Part shown: positions 8,827-17,516 of the stretch, piece after piece
Layout of the letters: every line of letters begins with the position of its first letter
Position numbering within the stretch: the first letter of the stretch is position 1
NCBI GenBank assembly: GCA_035527975.1
Contig: DATKZM010000021.1
Location: forward strand, 62,001-126,000
Direction of reading: 5' to 3'
Length of the DNA: 64,000 nucleotides
From: DATKZM01 sp035527975
Lineage (GTDB): Bacteria > Pseudomonadota > Alphaproteobacteria > JAPULJ01
Position numbers and translations under genes: made by a program
Notes under the pieces: generated by a model
Database searches by the model: none
Told to the model about the DNA's origin: nothing
Seen by the model: the letters and a program-made list of their open reading frames with translations, nothing else

Positions 8827-9219
8827 ATGAGAAATGGCCATAGGATAGCAATCGGTAGGTGCAGTTTCCGCGAACCCGACGCTCATCGCCGTCGCAGGAT
8901 TCAGGACATTTGTGATGTCGTAGAAGCCGCGCTCGAGCGTTTGCGGGAACTCGGTCCCGACAAACTGCGCGCACTCCCTAGTGAGCAATTTCAAGCAACG
9001 TGGCTGACTGACGACTGGATTGGCTTGGATACGATTCGCCAGAGCTGCGGCGATCACGGTGAGCTAATCGTGGTTCAAGCTTTCCGGCCAACATTGAAAT
9101 GGCCGAATTACATTTCGATCAGTGGGGGCATCGGGCAATTAGTCGCCGATGGTATACTCGTCAAACCCGACGGCCAGGTCGACGAGGCACCGGACGATCT
9201 TCTTTGGGAGTTCAGGTAG
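8827..9219 (+). CDS. Hypothetical protein, orphan
   Basis: A 130-residue frame between the two GFA genes. I recognise no family. The protein-like character is moderate: a helical stretch RRIQDICDVVEAALERLREL, a tryptophan-containing middle (ATWLTDDWIGLD) and an ISISGGIGQLVADGILVKPDG segment that looks like a beta-rich core. The DNA is less GC-rich and uses rarer codons than its neighbours, and the 130 nt upstream are AT-richer, consistent with recent arrival. The start is uncertain: no clear ribosome site precedes the ATG. A reverse-strand frame in the same place is weaker. Confidence 0.55.
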   Translation: MRNGHRIAIGRCSFREPDAHRRRRIQDICDVVEAALERLRELGPDKLRALPSEQFQATWLTDDWIGLDTIRQSCGDHGELIVVQAFRPTLKWPNYISISGGIGQLVADGILVKPDGQVDEAPDDLLWEFR

Positions 9220-9283
9220 CCACGCCAGACGACGGAAGGCACGGGGCCGTCCATTATATGAAAAGTCACGCGATCCGCTGGGT

Positions 9284-9715
9284 TCAAGCCAACGGCGGTC
9301 CTTCTTTTGAGGTGGTCGCGAAGCGCCGCAGGCCGTCGCCGGGATGCACCCAATCGAGGGCGTCGGCGAAAAAGGAATGGACCTGGGGTGTGACCGCATT
9401 CGGCTCGTCAAGCGCACCGACCAGGAAATGCACTTCGCCGGCATACTTCGGGGTCTTTCCCAGTACTTGGGTGCCGCACTCTGAACAGAAACCCCGCTGG
9501 CGGTCGGGCTTGTCCTCCCAGATCTTGGGCTCGCCTTTGGTGAAGGTGACCGCGTCCGCGGGCAGGCTGATCCAGGTGGCGTAGGGCGCGCTGGTCTGCT
9601 TGCGGCACAGGGAGCAGTGGCAATGGGCGACCCAGTAGGGTTGGCCCTCCAACTCGAAGCGTACCGCGCCGCACTGGCAGCCGCCCGACAGCTTGACCGG
9701 GTCGGGGCGCGGCAC
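9284..9715 (-). CDS. GFA / CENP-V zinc-fold protein (copy 2)
   Basis: A 143-residue GFA-domain protein with zinc ligands in GGCQCGAV, HCHCSLCRK and CSECGTQV. It resembles the gene at 8283 in length, motif spacing and the C-terminal WVHPGDGLRRF. It ends on the same strand as dapD and starts 4 nt after the dapD stop, so it may be transcribed with dapD. Enzymatic activity cannot be predicted from the domain alone. Confidence 0.92.
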   Translation of the reverse strand: MPRPDPVKLSGGCQCGAVRFELEGQPYWVAHCHCSLCRKQTSAPYATWISLPADAVTFTKGEPKIWEDKPDRQRGFCSECGTQVLGKTPKYAGEVHFLVGALDEPNAVTPQVHSFFADALDWVHPGDGLRRFATTSKEGPPLA

Positions 9716-9719
9716 GGGC

Positions 9720-10550
9720 TCAGTCGCGCAACAGCTCGTTGATCGAGGTCTTCGAGCGCGTCTGCTCGTCGACGGTCTTGACGATGACGGCGCAGTAGAG
9801 GCTGGGCCCGCCGCCCTCGCTCGGCAGCGCGCCGGGCACGACGACCGAATAGGCCGGCACGCGTCCGCGATGCACTTCGCCCGTGGCGCGGTCGACGATC
9901 TTGGTCGAGGCGCCGATATAGACGCCCATCGAGAGCACCGCCCCGGTCTCGACGATCACCCCCTCGGCGACCTCCGAGCGCGCGCCGATGAAGCAGTTAT
10001 CCTCGATGATGACGGGATCGGCCTGCAGAGGTTCGAGCACGCCGCCGATCCCGGCCCCGCCCGAGATATGGCAGTTCTTGCCGATCTGGGCGCACGAGCC
10101 GACGGTGGCCCAGGTGTCGATCATGCTGCCGTCGTCGACATAGGCGCCGAGGTTGACGAAGCACGGCATCAGCACAACGCCCCGCCCGATATAGGCCGAG
10201 CGCCGGACGATGCAGTTGGGCACGGCGCGGAAGCCGGCATCGCGGAAGCGGTTGTCGCCCCAGCCCGCGAACTTCGACGGCACCTTGTCGAACCACGGCG
10301 CATCGCCGCCAGGCCCGCCCGCGATCGGCGCCATGTCATTGAGGCGGAAGGACATGAGCACCGCCTTCTTGGCCCATTGGTTGACCTGCCAGCCGCCGCC
10401 GGACCGCTCAGCCACGCGCAGCGTGCCGGCGTCGAGCGCACCGAGCGCCGCCTCGACCGCATCGCGCAAAGCGCCGGTGGTGCCGAGACCGATGGTCTCG
10501 CGGTCCTTCCAACCGGCATCGATGGTTGTTTCCAGGTCTTGAAGGTTCAT
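9720..10550 (-). CDS. dapD: 2,3,4,5-tetrahydropyridine-2,6-dicarboxylate N-succinyltransferase
   Basis: DapD transfers succinyl from succinyl-CoA to tetrahydrodipicolinate in lysine/DAP synthesis. The 276-residue protein shows the left-handed beta-helix of hexapeptide repeats (AYIGRGVVLMPCFVNLGAYV, then IGKNCHISGGAGIGGVLEP) and the family N-terminus LETTIDAGWKDRETI. The ATG at 10550 gives the standard length; the open frame extends further upstream without family similarity. It works upstream of DapE, encoded at 4342-5529. Confidence 0.97.
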   Translation of the reverse strand: MNLQDLETTIDAGWKDRETIGLGTTGALRDAVEAALGALDAGTLRVAERSGGGWQVNQWAKKAVLMSFRLNDMAPIAGGPGGDAPWFDKVPSKFAGWGDNRFRDAGFRAVPNCIVRRSAYIGRGVVLMPCFVNLGAYVDDGSMIDTWATVGSCAQIGKNCHISGGAGIGGVLEPLQADPVIIEDNCFIGARSEVAEGVIVETGAVLSMGVYIGASTKIVDRATGEVHRGRVPAYSVVVPGALPSEGGGPSLYCAVIVKTVDEQTRSKTSINELLRD

Positions 10551-10684
10551 GTCCGGCCCCGCCGCTTTGCAATTCGCGCGCGCGCGAAGATGTGACACGG
10601 CCCCCAAGGTGTCAACGCCGTGTCCGGCGCGAGCGCTCTTTGCGCTCAAACGCCTTCGGCGCCGGATTGCCAGAGCCTTACATA

Positions 10685-10707
10685 CTGAAACGCCTGCGGC
10701 GTTTCAG
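10685..10707. repeat. Perfect hairpin in dapD-nucleotidase spacer
   Basis: CTGAAACGC and GCGTTTCAG pair across a 5-nt loop (CTGCG). The hairpin sits directly beside a REP-like repeat and lies downstream of the reverse-strand nucleotidase gene, so it could act as a transcription attenuator between that gene and dapD. There is no T tract on the reverse strand, so it is not called a terminator. Confidence 0.55.
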
Positions 10708-10710
10708 TCG

Positions 10711-10838
10711 CCCACCCTAACCCTCTCCCCCGAGGGGAGAGGGAACTACGCCGTGACCTTCTTTTTCCCTCTCCCCTCGAGGGAGAGGGAGGGGCCCGCG
10801 ACCCGCATGATCGTGAGGGTCGTGGGAGGGTGAGGGGG
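10711..10838. repeat. REP-like palindromic repeat, copy B
   Basis: The left end is CCCACCCTAACCCTCTCCCC and the right end GGGAGGGTGAGGGGG, with internal CCCTCTCCCCTCGAGGGAGAGGG. It belongs to the same family as 2858-2979 and 25549-25675. It fills most of the 302-bp spacer between dapD and the nucleotidase gene. No gene is seen in this spacer. Confidence 0.8.
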
Positions 10839-10852
10839 CCTTCCCATGGCTC

Positions 10853-11554
10853 TTAACTTTCCCGCGCCGCGGCCACGCTGTGCAGCCAGCCGGCCAGGTC
10901 CTCGGTCTCGTGATGAATATGTTCGCCCGGCTCGCCGACGGTTGCGTATTCGGTGTCGGTGCGGATCCACACCGTGGTCATGCCGAGCGCGTGGGCCGGC
11001 TCCAGGTTCTTGGGAATATCGTCGAAGAAGACGGTTGCCGTAGCGGTAAGCCCGAAGGCCGCAATCGCGCCTTCATAGATCGCCGGGTCGGGCTTGGGGC
11101 GGTAGTCGCCTGCGACGATATCGAAGATCGCCTCGAAATGATGGCTCACGCCAAGGCGCTCCATGACCCGCTCGGCATGGTGGCGCGAAGCATTGGTCAG
11201 CACATATTTGGGGCCGTCGAGACGCGCCAGCGCGGCACCCAGATGAGGGTCGGCCGGCACCGGGCTATGGTCGATCGCGTGAACATGGTTAAGGAAATCA
11301 TCCGGCTCGACGCCATGCTCGGTCATGAGCCCGCGCATGGTCGTGCCGTAGCGCCGGAAAAGGTCCTTTTGGACCGCATGCGCTGCTGCGTTATCGCAGC
11401 CCAAAAGCGCGCAGATGAACTCCTTCATCCGCGCATCGACCTGGGCGAACAGGTTGCACGAATGGGGATAAAGCGTGTTGTCGAGGTCGAATAGCCAAGC
11501 CTCGACATGGCCCAGCCGGGGGTGGGCGCCGCCCATCGTTTCGTCAGCGTTCAT
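10853..11554 (-). CDS. HAD-superfamily pyrimidine 5'-nucleotidase
   Basis: A 233-residue haloacid-dehalogenase-fold phosphatase. Motif I is FDLDNTLYP, motif II VLTNASRHHAERV, the motif III lysine is in YRPKPDP and motif IV is FFDDIPKN. The DNTLYP form of motif I is typical of the pyrimidine 5'-nucleotidase (Sdt1/Phm8-like) group that commonly neighbours dapD in alphaproteobacteria. The start chosen is the ATG at 11554. It is divergent from the EAL gene. The precise nucleotide substrate is inferred from family. Confidence 0.9.
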   Translation of the reverse strand: MNADETMGGAHPRLGHVEAWLFDLDNTLYPHSCNLFAQVDARMKEFICALLGCDNAAAHAVQKDLFRRYGTTMRGLMTEHGVEPDDFLNHVHAIDHSPVPADPHLGAALARLDGPKYVLTNASRHHAERVMERLGVSHHFEAIFDIVAGDYRPKPDPAIYEGAIAAFGLTATATVFFDDIPKNLEPAHALGMTTVWIRTDTEYATVGEPGEHIHHETEDLAGWLHSVAAARES

Positions 11555-11692
11555 TTTCCATATGTGCGGCGCAAAAACCGCCGGCACAAGGCCAAATCGA
11601 AAGCATTCGTTAAACAAGGTTTTCTAAACTTTAAGTCAGGCCAAAAGCCCCTCCGCTTGGCACCCCGCAGCAACAAAGTCGGGCGATACCGC

Positions 11693-13504
11693 GTGTTTGG
11701 ATCGAAGAGCAAACAAGACATCCCCGAGGTCCCGGTCAAAGAGCCCGCGAGCGGCGCGTCGACGCCGTCCGCCGAGCCGTCGGACCTGTCGGGCCCAGCC
11801 AACGTGTCCGGCGATGACGAAGGGGCCCGCTTGCGCCACGAGCGCGACCGCTTCCTTGCCTTCGCCTTCTGCGCATCGGACATCCTGATGGAGCTCGACG
11901 AACGCCACAACGTCGTCTTCGCGGCGGGCGCGGTCTCCGCCTTCCTGGGCGTTACCTCCCAGTCGGTTGCCGCCCAGCCGCTGATGAACTTCGTCACCGC
12001 GCAATCGCGCCCGGCGATCGGCGAGTTGCTGCTCGCGATCCATGACGGCCGCCGCCTGGAGCCCATGAAGGTACGCCTCAACAGCGCCACCGGGCCCACG
12101 CCGCCGATGCTGGCCGTCGGCTACCGTTTGTCCGACCTTTCCAACCGCATCTTCATCGCCTTCCGCATGGCCCGCTCGCTGGAAGGCGAGGACGCGGACA
12201 ACCCGCACCGGCGCACCGGCGGGCTCCACGACGCGGAGTCCTTTGCCGATTTGGCCGCCGGCCGGTTGCTCTCCAGCGCCGATCATCCCAACGAGCAGCT
12301 GACGCTGATCGAGCTCGATGCCGCCGAGGGTGAGTTCGGCGAACACCTCGACCAGGCCGCACAGAGCGAGCTCAAGGAAACCATCGCCACCTGCCTGCGC
12401 GCCAAGTCGGTCGACGGCCGCTCCGCCGGCGAACTCGATGGCGGGCGTTACGGCGTCGTCCACAAGCGAGGCATGGATGTCGGCGCGCTCGGCGCCCGCA
12501 TCGAGGAGGCCGCGCGCGCGGCCGATCCGGGCGGTGCCATGGTGACGGTCCGCGCGGCCTCGGTCGATCTCGTCTGCGACGGCGTGAGCGAGGACGACGC
12601 AGCAAAGGCGCTGGCCTACACGATCCACGAATTCTGCCGCGCGCCCGGCGCGCGCCTGACCATGGAGAAACTGACGCACGGGCTGACCGGGCTCCTGGAG
12701 ACCAATGCCCGGCGCATGGCCGACGTGCGCTATGTCATCTCCGAGAACGCGTTCGAGATTTACTTCCAGCCGGTGGTTCACCTGAAATCGCAGCGCACCA
12801 GCCACTTCGAAGTGCTCTCGCGCTTCACCGGCGTGCAAAAGGGTGTGCCGCCCTACGACTTCGTCCACTTCGCCGAGGAGGTCAATCTGATCTCCGATTT
12901 CGATCTCGCGGTCTGCCACAAGGCGATAGCGGCGCTACACCAGCGCGCGAACACGCTCGATACCTGGCCGATTGCGGTCAACATCTCCGGCCGGTCCTTC
13001 GAGGACCCGGTGTTCCAGGACGGGCTGCTGCGCCTCCTGGAAGACAACGCCCAGCAACGCCACAACATGCTGTTCGAGCTGACCGAGTCCATGGCGGTCG
13101 CCGATATCCACGCGACCAACGAATTCGTTCAGGCCCTGCGCGCCGCCGGACACAAGGTCTGCCTTGACGACTTCGGCGTCGGCGCCGCGGCGTTCGAGTA
13201 TCTGCGCGCCATCGACATCGACTTTGTCAAGATCGACGGCAGCTATGTCCAAAGCGCGCTGGAGAACAAGAAATCGAGCCATTTCCTGCGCGCGATCGCA
13301 GGCCTCTGCCGCGACCTTGGCGTCGCCACCGTCGCCGAGATGGTCGAGGACGAGTACTGCGTCAAATATCTGATTACCGCCGGCATCGATTACGGCCAGG
13401 GCTACTATTTCGGCCGGCCGGATCCCAAAATGGTGCCGACAATCCCATCCGCACCCGTCGGCATGGGCGCCCGCAGCGGCGGCGCCTCCATGGGCCGCGG
13501 CTAG
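11693..13504 (+). CDS. EAL-domain c-di-GMP phosphodiesterase with N-terminal sensory region
   Basis: A 603-residue protein. A PAS-like region (about 45-140) and a degenerate middle domain (about 170-330) precede a C-terminal EAL domain (about 345-585). In the EAL domain the signature is FEVLSRF rather than EAL, and NISGRSF, FELTES, DDFGVG, FVKIDG and GQGYYFGRP are present, so the metal and general-base residues look intact. The GTG at 11693 gives MFGSKSKQ, a common N-terminus for this group; upstream sequence is the divergent promoter region. It is the first gene of a three-gene operon with a diguanylate cyclase. Confidence 0.9.
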   Translation: MFGSKSKQDIPEVPVKEPASGASTPSAEPSDLSGPANVSGDDEGARLRHERDRFLAFAFCASDILMELDERHNVVFAAGAVSAFLGVTSQSVAAQPLMNFVTAQSRPAIGELLLAIHDGRRLEPMKVRLNSATGPTPPMLAVGYRLSDLSNRIFIAFRMARSLEGEDADNPHRRTGGLHDAESFADLAAGRLLSSADHPNEQLTLIELDAAEGEFGEHLDQAAQSELKETIATCLRAKSVDGRSAGELDGGRYGVVHKRGMDVGALGARIEEAARAADPGGAMVTVRAASVDLVCDGVSEDDAAKALAYTIHEFCRAPGARLTMEKLTHGLTGLLETNARRMADVRYVISENAFEIYFQPVVHLKSQRTSHFEVLSRFTGVQKGVPPYDFVHFAEEVNLISDFDLAVCHKAIAALHQRANTLDTWPIAVNISGRSFEDPVFQDGLLRLLEDNAQQRHNMLFELTESMAVADIHATNEFVQALRAAGHKVCLDDFGVGAAAFEYLRAIDIDFVKIDGSYVQSALENKKSSHFLRAIAGLCRDLGVATVAEMVEDEYCVKYLITAGIDYGQGYYFGRPDPKMVPTIPSAPVGMGARSGGASMGRG

Positions 13505-13519
13505 CCTCGGGGGTTGGGG

Positions 13520-15019
13520 GTGTCCGGGGCGATCAAAAAAGCTACTCCGGTAGGGCCGGCCGGCTCCCATGACCGCCTGGCGCTCGACCGCAACCTGCAG
13601 GCGGCGCTGATCGAATCGCGCAAGCGCTACAAGGACCTGGTCGAGATTTCCAGCGATTTCGCCTGGGAAACCGATGGCACAGCATTCGTCTTCGTCTCCC
13701 CGCACGGTGCGCTTGGATACGGCGCCAAGGATCTGGTCGGCCTCGATGTGACCGAACTGCTCGACGCAAAGGCCGACATCGCCGATACGCCTTTCCGGGC
13801 AGCCCATCCGGTCAACCGGGTCCAGTTCTGGTGCCGCGCGGCCAATGGCGAGCCGCGGCGGCTTTCGTGTTCGGCCATGCCAATTCTCGACGACGACGGA
13901 AACTGGATGGGCGCGCGCGGGGTCGCCCGCGACGTCACCGAGGAAAGCGACATCGAAGAAGCGCTGGCCCGCGCCCATACCCGCGAGCGGCTCTACAATC
14001 ATGTGCTGACCGCGGTCTGGGACACGGCGGAGCCGGAGGGCATGCTGCCTGCCGCCGCCGACGCCGCGCGCCGCGCACTGTCCGGTGACCGCTGCCTGAT
14101 CTGGCGTTTTGGCACCGACAGCGCCGACCCGGCCACCGACGGCGCCGCTGTGCTTGCCGCCAGTTCCGGCAGCGCCGCCCACCCGGTCGCGGCACATGAC
14201 CAAACTGTCCCGCCATCCGACCTTCCCGCCGATGGGGCAGTCGAGCGGCCGACCGGCGACGGCCATGCGCTCTTCGCGCGGACCGCCGGCCGGGACGGCG
14301 GCAGCGGGGCGGTGGCAATTTTTCGCAGCGCCGGCCGCCCGGCCTTCGAGGCCGATGAGAAGCGGCTGCTCACGGAGCTTGCCTTCCAGTTCGGCATCGT
14401 GATGGCGCATGTCGAGCACCAGGCCAGGCTTGATCGGCTGGCCCGGATCGACGGGCTGACCGGGATGCTGGTCCGCCGCGCCTTTCTCCAGGCGGTGGAT
14501 GCGCGGTTGGGCCGGCCGGGCGCGCTCCTCTATATCGATCTCGACAACTTCAAACCCGTGAACGATCTCCACGGCCACGAGGCGGGCGACCGGGTCCTCT
14601 GTCTGGTGGCCAGGCAGTTCGAGAAGGCCGCCGGCGACATCGGTCTGGCGGCGCGGCTGGGCGGCGACGAATTTGCCATCTGGCTGAACGACGCGAGCGA
14701 GCGGGACGCCAAGGCCGCGGCGCGGCGCATTCAGCGCGCGGCGAGCGATCTTACGGCCTACTCGGCGGACGCCGAGCGTCCGATCGGCTTTTCGATCGGC
14801 ATCGCGGTGCACCAGCCGCCGGAGAACGGAACGAGCGCCGCCGGCGAGACACTGGACGCGCTGGTCGCGCGGGCCGATGCGGCGATGTACGCGGTCAAAC
14901 ACGCGGGCAAGAACGGCATTCATGTGGCGCCGCAGGCCCGCACCGAAATCGGTGCCCAAGAGAACGACGAGGAGAAAGACGAGGGGAATGACGTAGCGGA
15001 GGAGGGGACCGGTGACTGA
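13520..15019 (+). CDS. PAS-GGDEF diguanylate cyclase
   Basis: A 499-residue protein starting 15 nt after the EAL stop. A PAS domain (about 30-140, SSDFAWETDG to GVARDVTEESD) and a GAF-like region (about 150-300) lead into a GGDEF domain with DGLTGMLVRRAF, IDLDNFKPVND and an exact GGDEF at residue 381. It should make c-di-GMP from two GTP. The RxxD inhibitory site normally five residues before GGDEF is absent, so product inhibition there is unlikely. The GTG start follows a G-rich stretch. The tail is acidic and overlaps the next gene. Confidence 0.93.
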   Translation: MSGAIKKATPVGPAGSHDRLALDRNLQAALIESRKRYKDLVEISSDFAWETDGTAFVFVSPHGALGYGAKDLVGLDVTELLDAKADIADTPFRAAHPVNRVQFWCRAANGEPRRLSCSAMPILDDDGNWMGARGVARDVTEESDIEEALARAHTRERLYNHVLTAVWDTAEPEGMLPAAADAARRALSGDRCLIWRFGTDSADPATDGAAVLAASSGSAAHPVAAHDQTVPPSDLPADGAVERPTGDGHALFARTAGRDGGSGAVAIFRSAGRPAFEADEKRLLTELAFQFGIVMAHVEHQARLDRLARIDGLTGMLVRRAFLQAVDARLGRPGALLYIDLDNFKPVNDLHGHEAGDRVLCLVARQFEKAAGDIGLAARLGGDEFAIWLNDASERDAKAAARRIQRAASDLTAYSADAERPIGFSIGIAVHQPPENGTSAAGETLDALVARADAAMYAVKHAGKNGIHVAPQARTEIGAQENDEEKDEGNDVAEEGTGD

Positions 15020-16268
15020 GCTTCCTCCCCGCCGCGGCACGGCCTACGAGAAGGCGAAGAAAATAGCGCGCAGCAGCGATGCGAAGGCGCGCCGAAAGCT
15101 TGCCGCGCGCAAGGACGTGCAGCCGGAGCTGCTCTACTATTTGGCCGAGGACGATGAGCCGGCGGTGCGGCAGGCGATTGCCGAGAACAGCGCGACCCCG
15201 CCCCATGCCGATCTGATCCTCGCCACCGATCTGCATGAAAGCGTGCGCGAGGGGCTGGCGGGCAAGCTCGCCGGCCTGGTGCCCGACATCGACGGCGCGA
15301 CCTTCGGCCGGCTGCACAAGCTGACCCGCCAGACCATCGCCACGCTGGCGCGCGACGAGCTTCCCCGCGTGCGCGCGATCATGTCCGAGGCGCTCGCCGA
15401 GCTTGACGGCGCGGTCCCCCAAGAGCTGCGCAAGCTCGTCAAGGCGCTGGCCGCCGACGAGGTGCTCGAGGTTGCAAGCCCGGTGCTGGAGCGCTCGCCG
15501 CTGCTCAGCGAGCGCGACATCCTTTCGATCATCACCTCCGGCCCGCCCGACGGCGCGCTGGCGATCGTCGCAAGGCGCGCCGGGCTCGGCGAATCCCTTG
15601 CCGATTTTGTCGTCGAGTACGGCGACGAGAACGCGGTGACCCAGCTTCTCGCCAATGAAAGCGCGCAGATCCGCGAGGAAACCCTCGACCGCATCCTCGA
15701 CAAGGCGCCGGAAATCGAACAATGGCACGACCCGCTGGTGCGCCGGCCGCAGCTCTCGGCCCAGGTCACGATGCGCATCGCCGGCTTCGTGGCCCGCTCG
15801 TTGCTCGACGTGCTGCTGTCCCACAGCCACCTCGACCCGGAGACCGCCGAGGTGGTCCGCGCCATCGTCTCCGGCCGCATCGAGAGCGAAATCCCCGAAG
15901 GCGCTGAAGAGGCGGCCGAAGAAGATCCCGCCGACGAAGCCCGCCGGCTCCACGCCGACGGCGAACTCAAAATCGAACACTTGATGGAGGCGATCAGCTC
16001 CGGCAAACGCCGTTTTGCAACCGCCAGTCTGGCGGCCTTTGCCGGCATGCCATACGAATCCGCGCGCGATCTGCTGGCGACCCGTAGCGCCAAGGCGGTA
16101 ACGGCGCTCGCCTGGAAAGCCGGGCTGGAAATGCGCGATGCGATCCAGGTCCAGCTCCGCCTCGCCGGCGTCTCGCCGCAATCGGCGCTCTACGCGCGCG
16201 ACGGCACCGACTACCCGCTGTCGGAAGAGGACCTGGAGTGGCAGCTGGAGTTCTTCACCAAGAAATAG
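15012..16268 (+). CDS. DUF2336 HEAT-like repeat protein
   Basis: A 418-residue, all-helical protein of the DUF2336 family, made of short HEAT-like pairs (for example ARKDVQPELLYYLAEDDEPA and VRQAIAENSATP). The GTG start lies inside the preceding gene (8-nt overlap) and follows a strong GGAGGGG, so it is coupled to the diguanylate cyclase. DUF2336 genes are frequent in alphaproteobacteria, often near signalling genes. The biochemical role is unknown; here a scaffold or output role in c-di-GMP signalling is an inference from context. Confidence 0.9.
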   Translation: MTELPPRRGTAYEKAKKIARSSDAKARRKLAARKDVQPELLYYLAEDDEPAVRQAIAENSATPPHADLILATDLHESVREGLAGKLAGLVPDIDGATFGRLHKLTRQTIATLARDELPRVRAIMSEALAELDGAVPQELRKLVKALAADEVLEVASPVLERSPLLSERDILSIITSGPPDGALAIVARRAGLGESLADFVVEYGDENAVTQLLANESAQIREETLDRILDKAPEIEQWHDPLVRRPQLSAQVTMRIAGFVARSLLDVLLSHSHLDPETAEVVRAIVSGRIESEIPEGAEEAAEEDPADEARRLHADGELKIEHLMEAISSGKRRFATASLAAFAGMPYESARDLLATRSAKAVTALAWKAGLEMRDAIQVQLRLAGVSPQSALYARDGTDYPLSEEDLEWQLEFFTKK

Positions 16269-16398
16269 CGTGTAGCGCAAGGCCGCGTGCTTCGACACGC
16301 TCGGCATGACGCCGTACTCGTTTGTCTTTTCAAATTGTTTGCTTGTGAAATGAAAGCGCCCTCACCCCCGGCTTGTTGACGGGTGAGCGGCCCGCCCG

Positions 16399-17337
16399 CT
16401 ATCCGTCCGGATCCGCCTCTCCGACCGGCTCGGTATTACCGATCAGCGTGCCGACACCGTGCGGCGTGAAAATCTCCAGCAGCATAGAATGCGGCACCCG
16501 GCCATCCATGATGACGGCGGCCTCCACGCCCTCCTCCACCGCCTTGATGCAGGTCTCGACCTTGGGGATCATGCCGCCGTGAATGGTGCCGTCGTCGATC
16601 AACGCTTGCGCCGCCTCGGTGGTGAGATCGGGGATCAGCGCGCCCTCCTTGTCGAGCACGCCGACCACGTCGGTCAGCAGGAAGAAGCGCGCCGCGCCCA
16701 TGGCGCCGGCGATGGCGCCAGCCGCAGTGTCGGCGTTGATGTTATAGGTCTCGCCCTTGGGGCCGACGCCGATCGGCGCGATCACCGGGATCACGTCGGA
16801 GTCCGCCAGATTGTTGAGGAGCTCGGGCCTGACTTCCTGCGGCTCACCGACGAAGCCGAGGTCGAGGATCTTCTCGATATTGGATTCCGGGTCGCGCTTG
16901 GTCCGGCGCAGTTTACGCGCCTTGATCAACCCGCCATCCTTGCCGCTGAGCCCGATCGCCTGGCCGCCCGCCTCGTTGATCGTCTGTACGATCGACTTGT
17001 TGATCGCGCCCGAAAGCACCATCTCGACGATCCCGACGGTTTCCTTGTCGGTTACGCGTAGCCCGTCGATGAACTCGCTCTTGACCGCGAGGCGCTCGAG
17101 CATCGCGCCGATCTGCGGGCCGCCGCCATGGACCACGATCGGATCGATGCCGGCGTGTTTCAAAAGCACGATATCCTTGGCGAAGGAAGCCGATAGGCTG
17201 TCGTCGCCCATCGCGTGCCCGCCATATTTGATGACGAAGCATTCGCCGGCATAGCGGCGCATATAGGGCAGCGCATCGGTCAACACGCGGCCGATGTGGA
17301 TCCACTCTCTGGCTTCTTTGATCTGGCGGGCTTTCAT
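16399..17337 (-). CDS. argB: Acetylglutamate kinase
   Basis: ArgB phosphorylates N-acetyl-L-glutamate in arginine synthesis. The 312-residue protein has FVIKYGGHAMGD, IVVHGGGPQIG, TGTIHGGMIPKV-like DDGTIHGGMIPKVETC and the AAK fold. The N-terminal helix before the kinase core is the type found in arginine-inhibited NAGKs, so feedback control is likely by family. It is the last gene of the rpmH-rnpA-yidD-yidC-engB-argB chain, 179 nt after engB; that spacer contains small GC hairpins but no gene. Confidence 0.97.
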   Translation of the reverse strand: MKARQIKEAREWIHIGRVLTDALPYMRRYAGECFVIKYGGHAMGDDSLSASFAKDIVLLKHAGIDPIVVHGGGPQIGAMLERLAVKSEFIDGLRVTDKETVGIVEMVLSGAINKSIVQTINEAGGQAIGLSGKDGGLIKARKLRRTKRDPESNIEKILDLGFVGEPQEVRPELLNNLADSDVIPVIAPIGVGPKGETYNINADTAAGAIAGAMGAARFFLLTDVVGVLDKEGALIPDLTTEAAQALIDDGTIHGGMIPKVETCIKAVEEGVEAAVIMDGRVPHSMLLEIFTPHGVGTLIGNTEPVGEADPDG

Positions 17338-17516
17338 AAGGGGTGCTCTATCTGTCGCTTCGACGTGCGGGGCGCGACGAAGCTGGTTCCCTCAAGCGCC
17401 GGGCGCTCGTGTCCACTCGCTTGGCTACCGCCGCATAAGGCGGTGGCCTCGCAGTCGCGAGGCTGGCGCGCCAACCGAGTTCCTGATTATCCACCCTTGA
17501 TATAATCGATCGCCAG

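Noticed and set aside
12935..15040. Reverse-strand 701-codon open frame
   Set aside because: It overlies the EAL and GGDEF genes, whose domains are complete and in operon phase; the reverse product is low-complexity.
17400..17516. Possible tRNA-like hairpins between argB and engB
   Set aside because: GCCTCGC/GCGAGGC and CCGCCGCATAAGGCGG stems are present, but no cloverleaf, T-loop or anticodon arm can be drawn.
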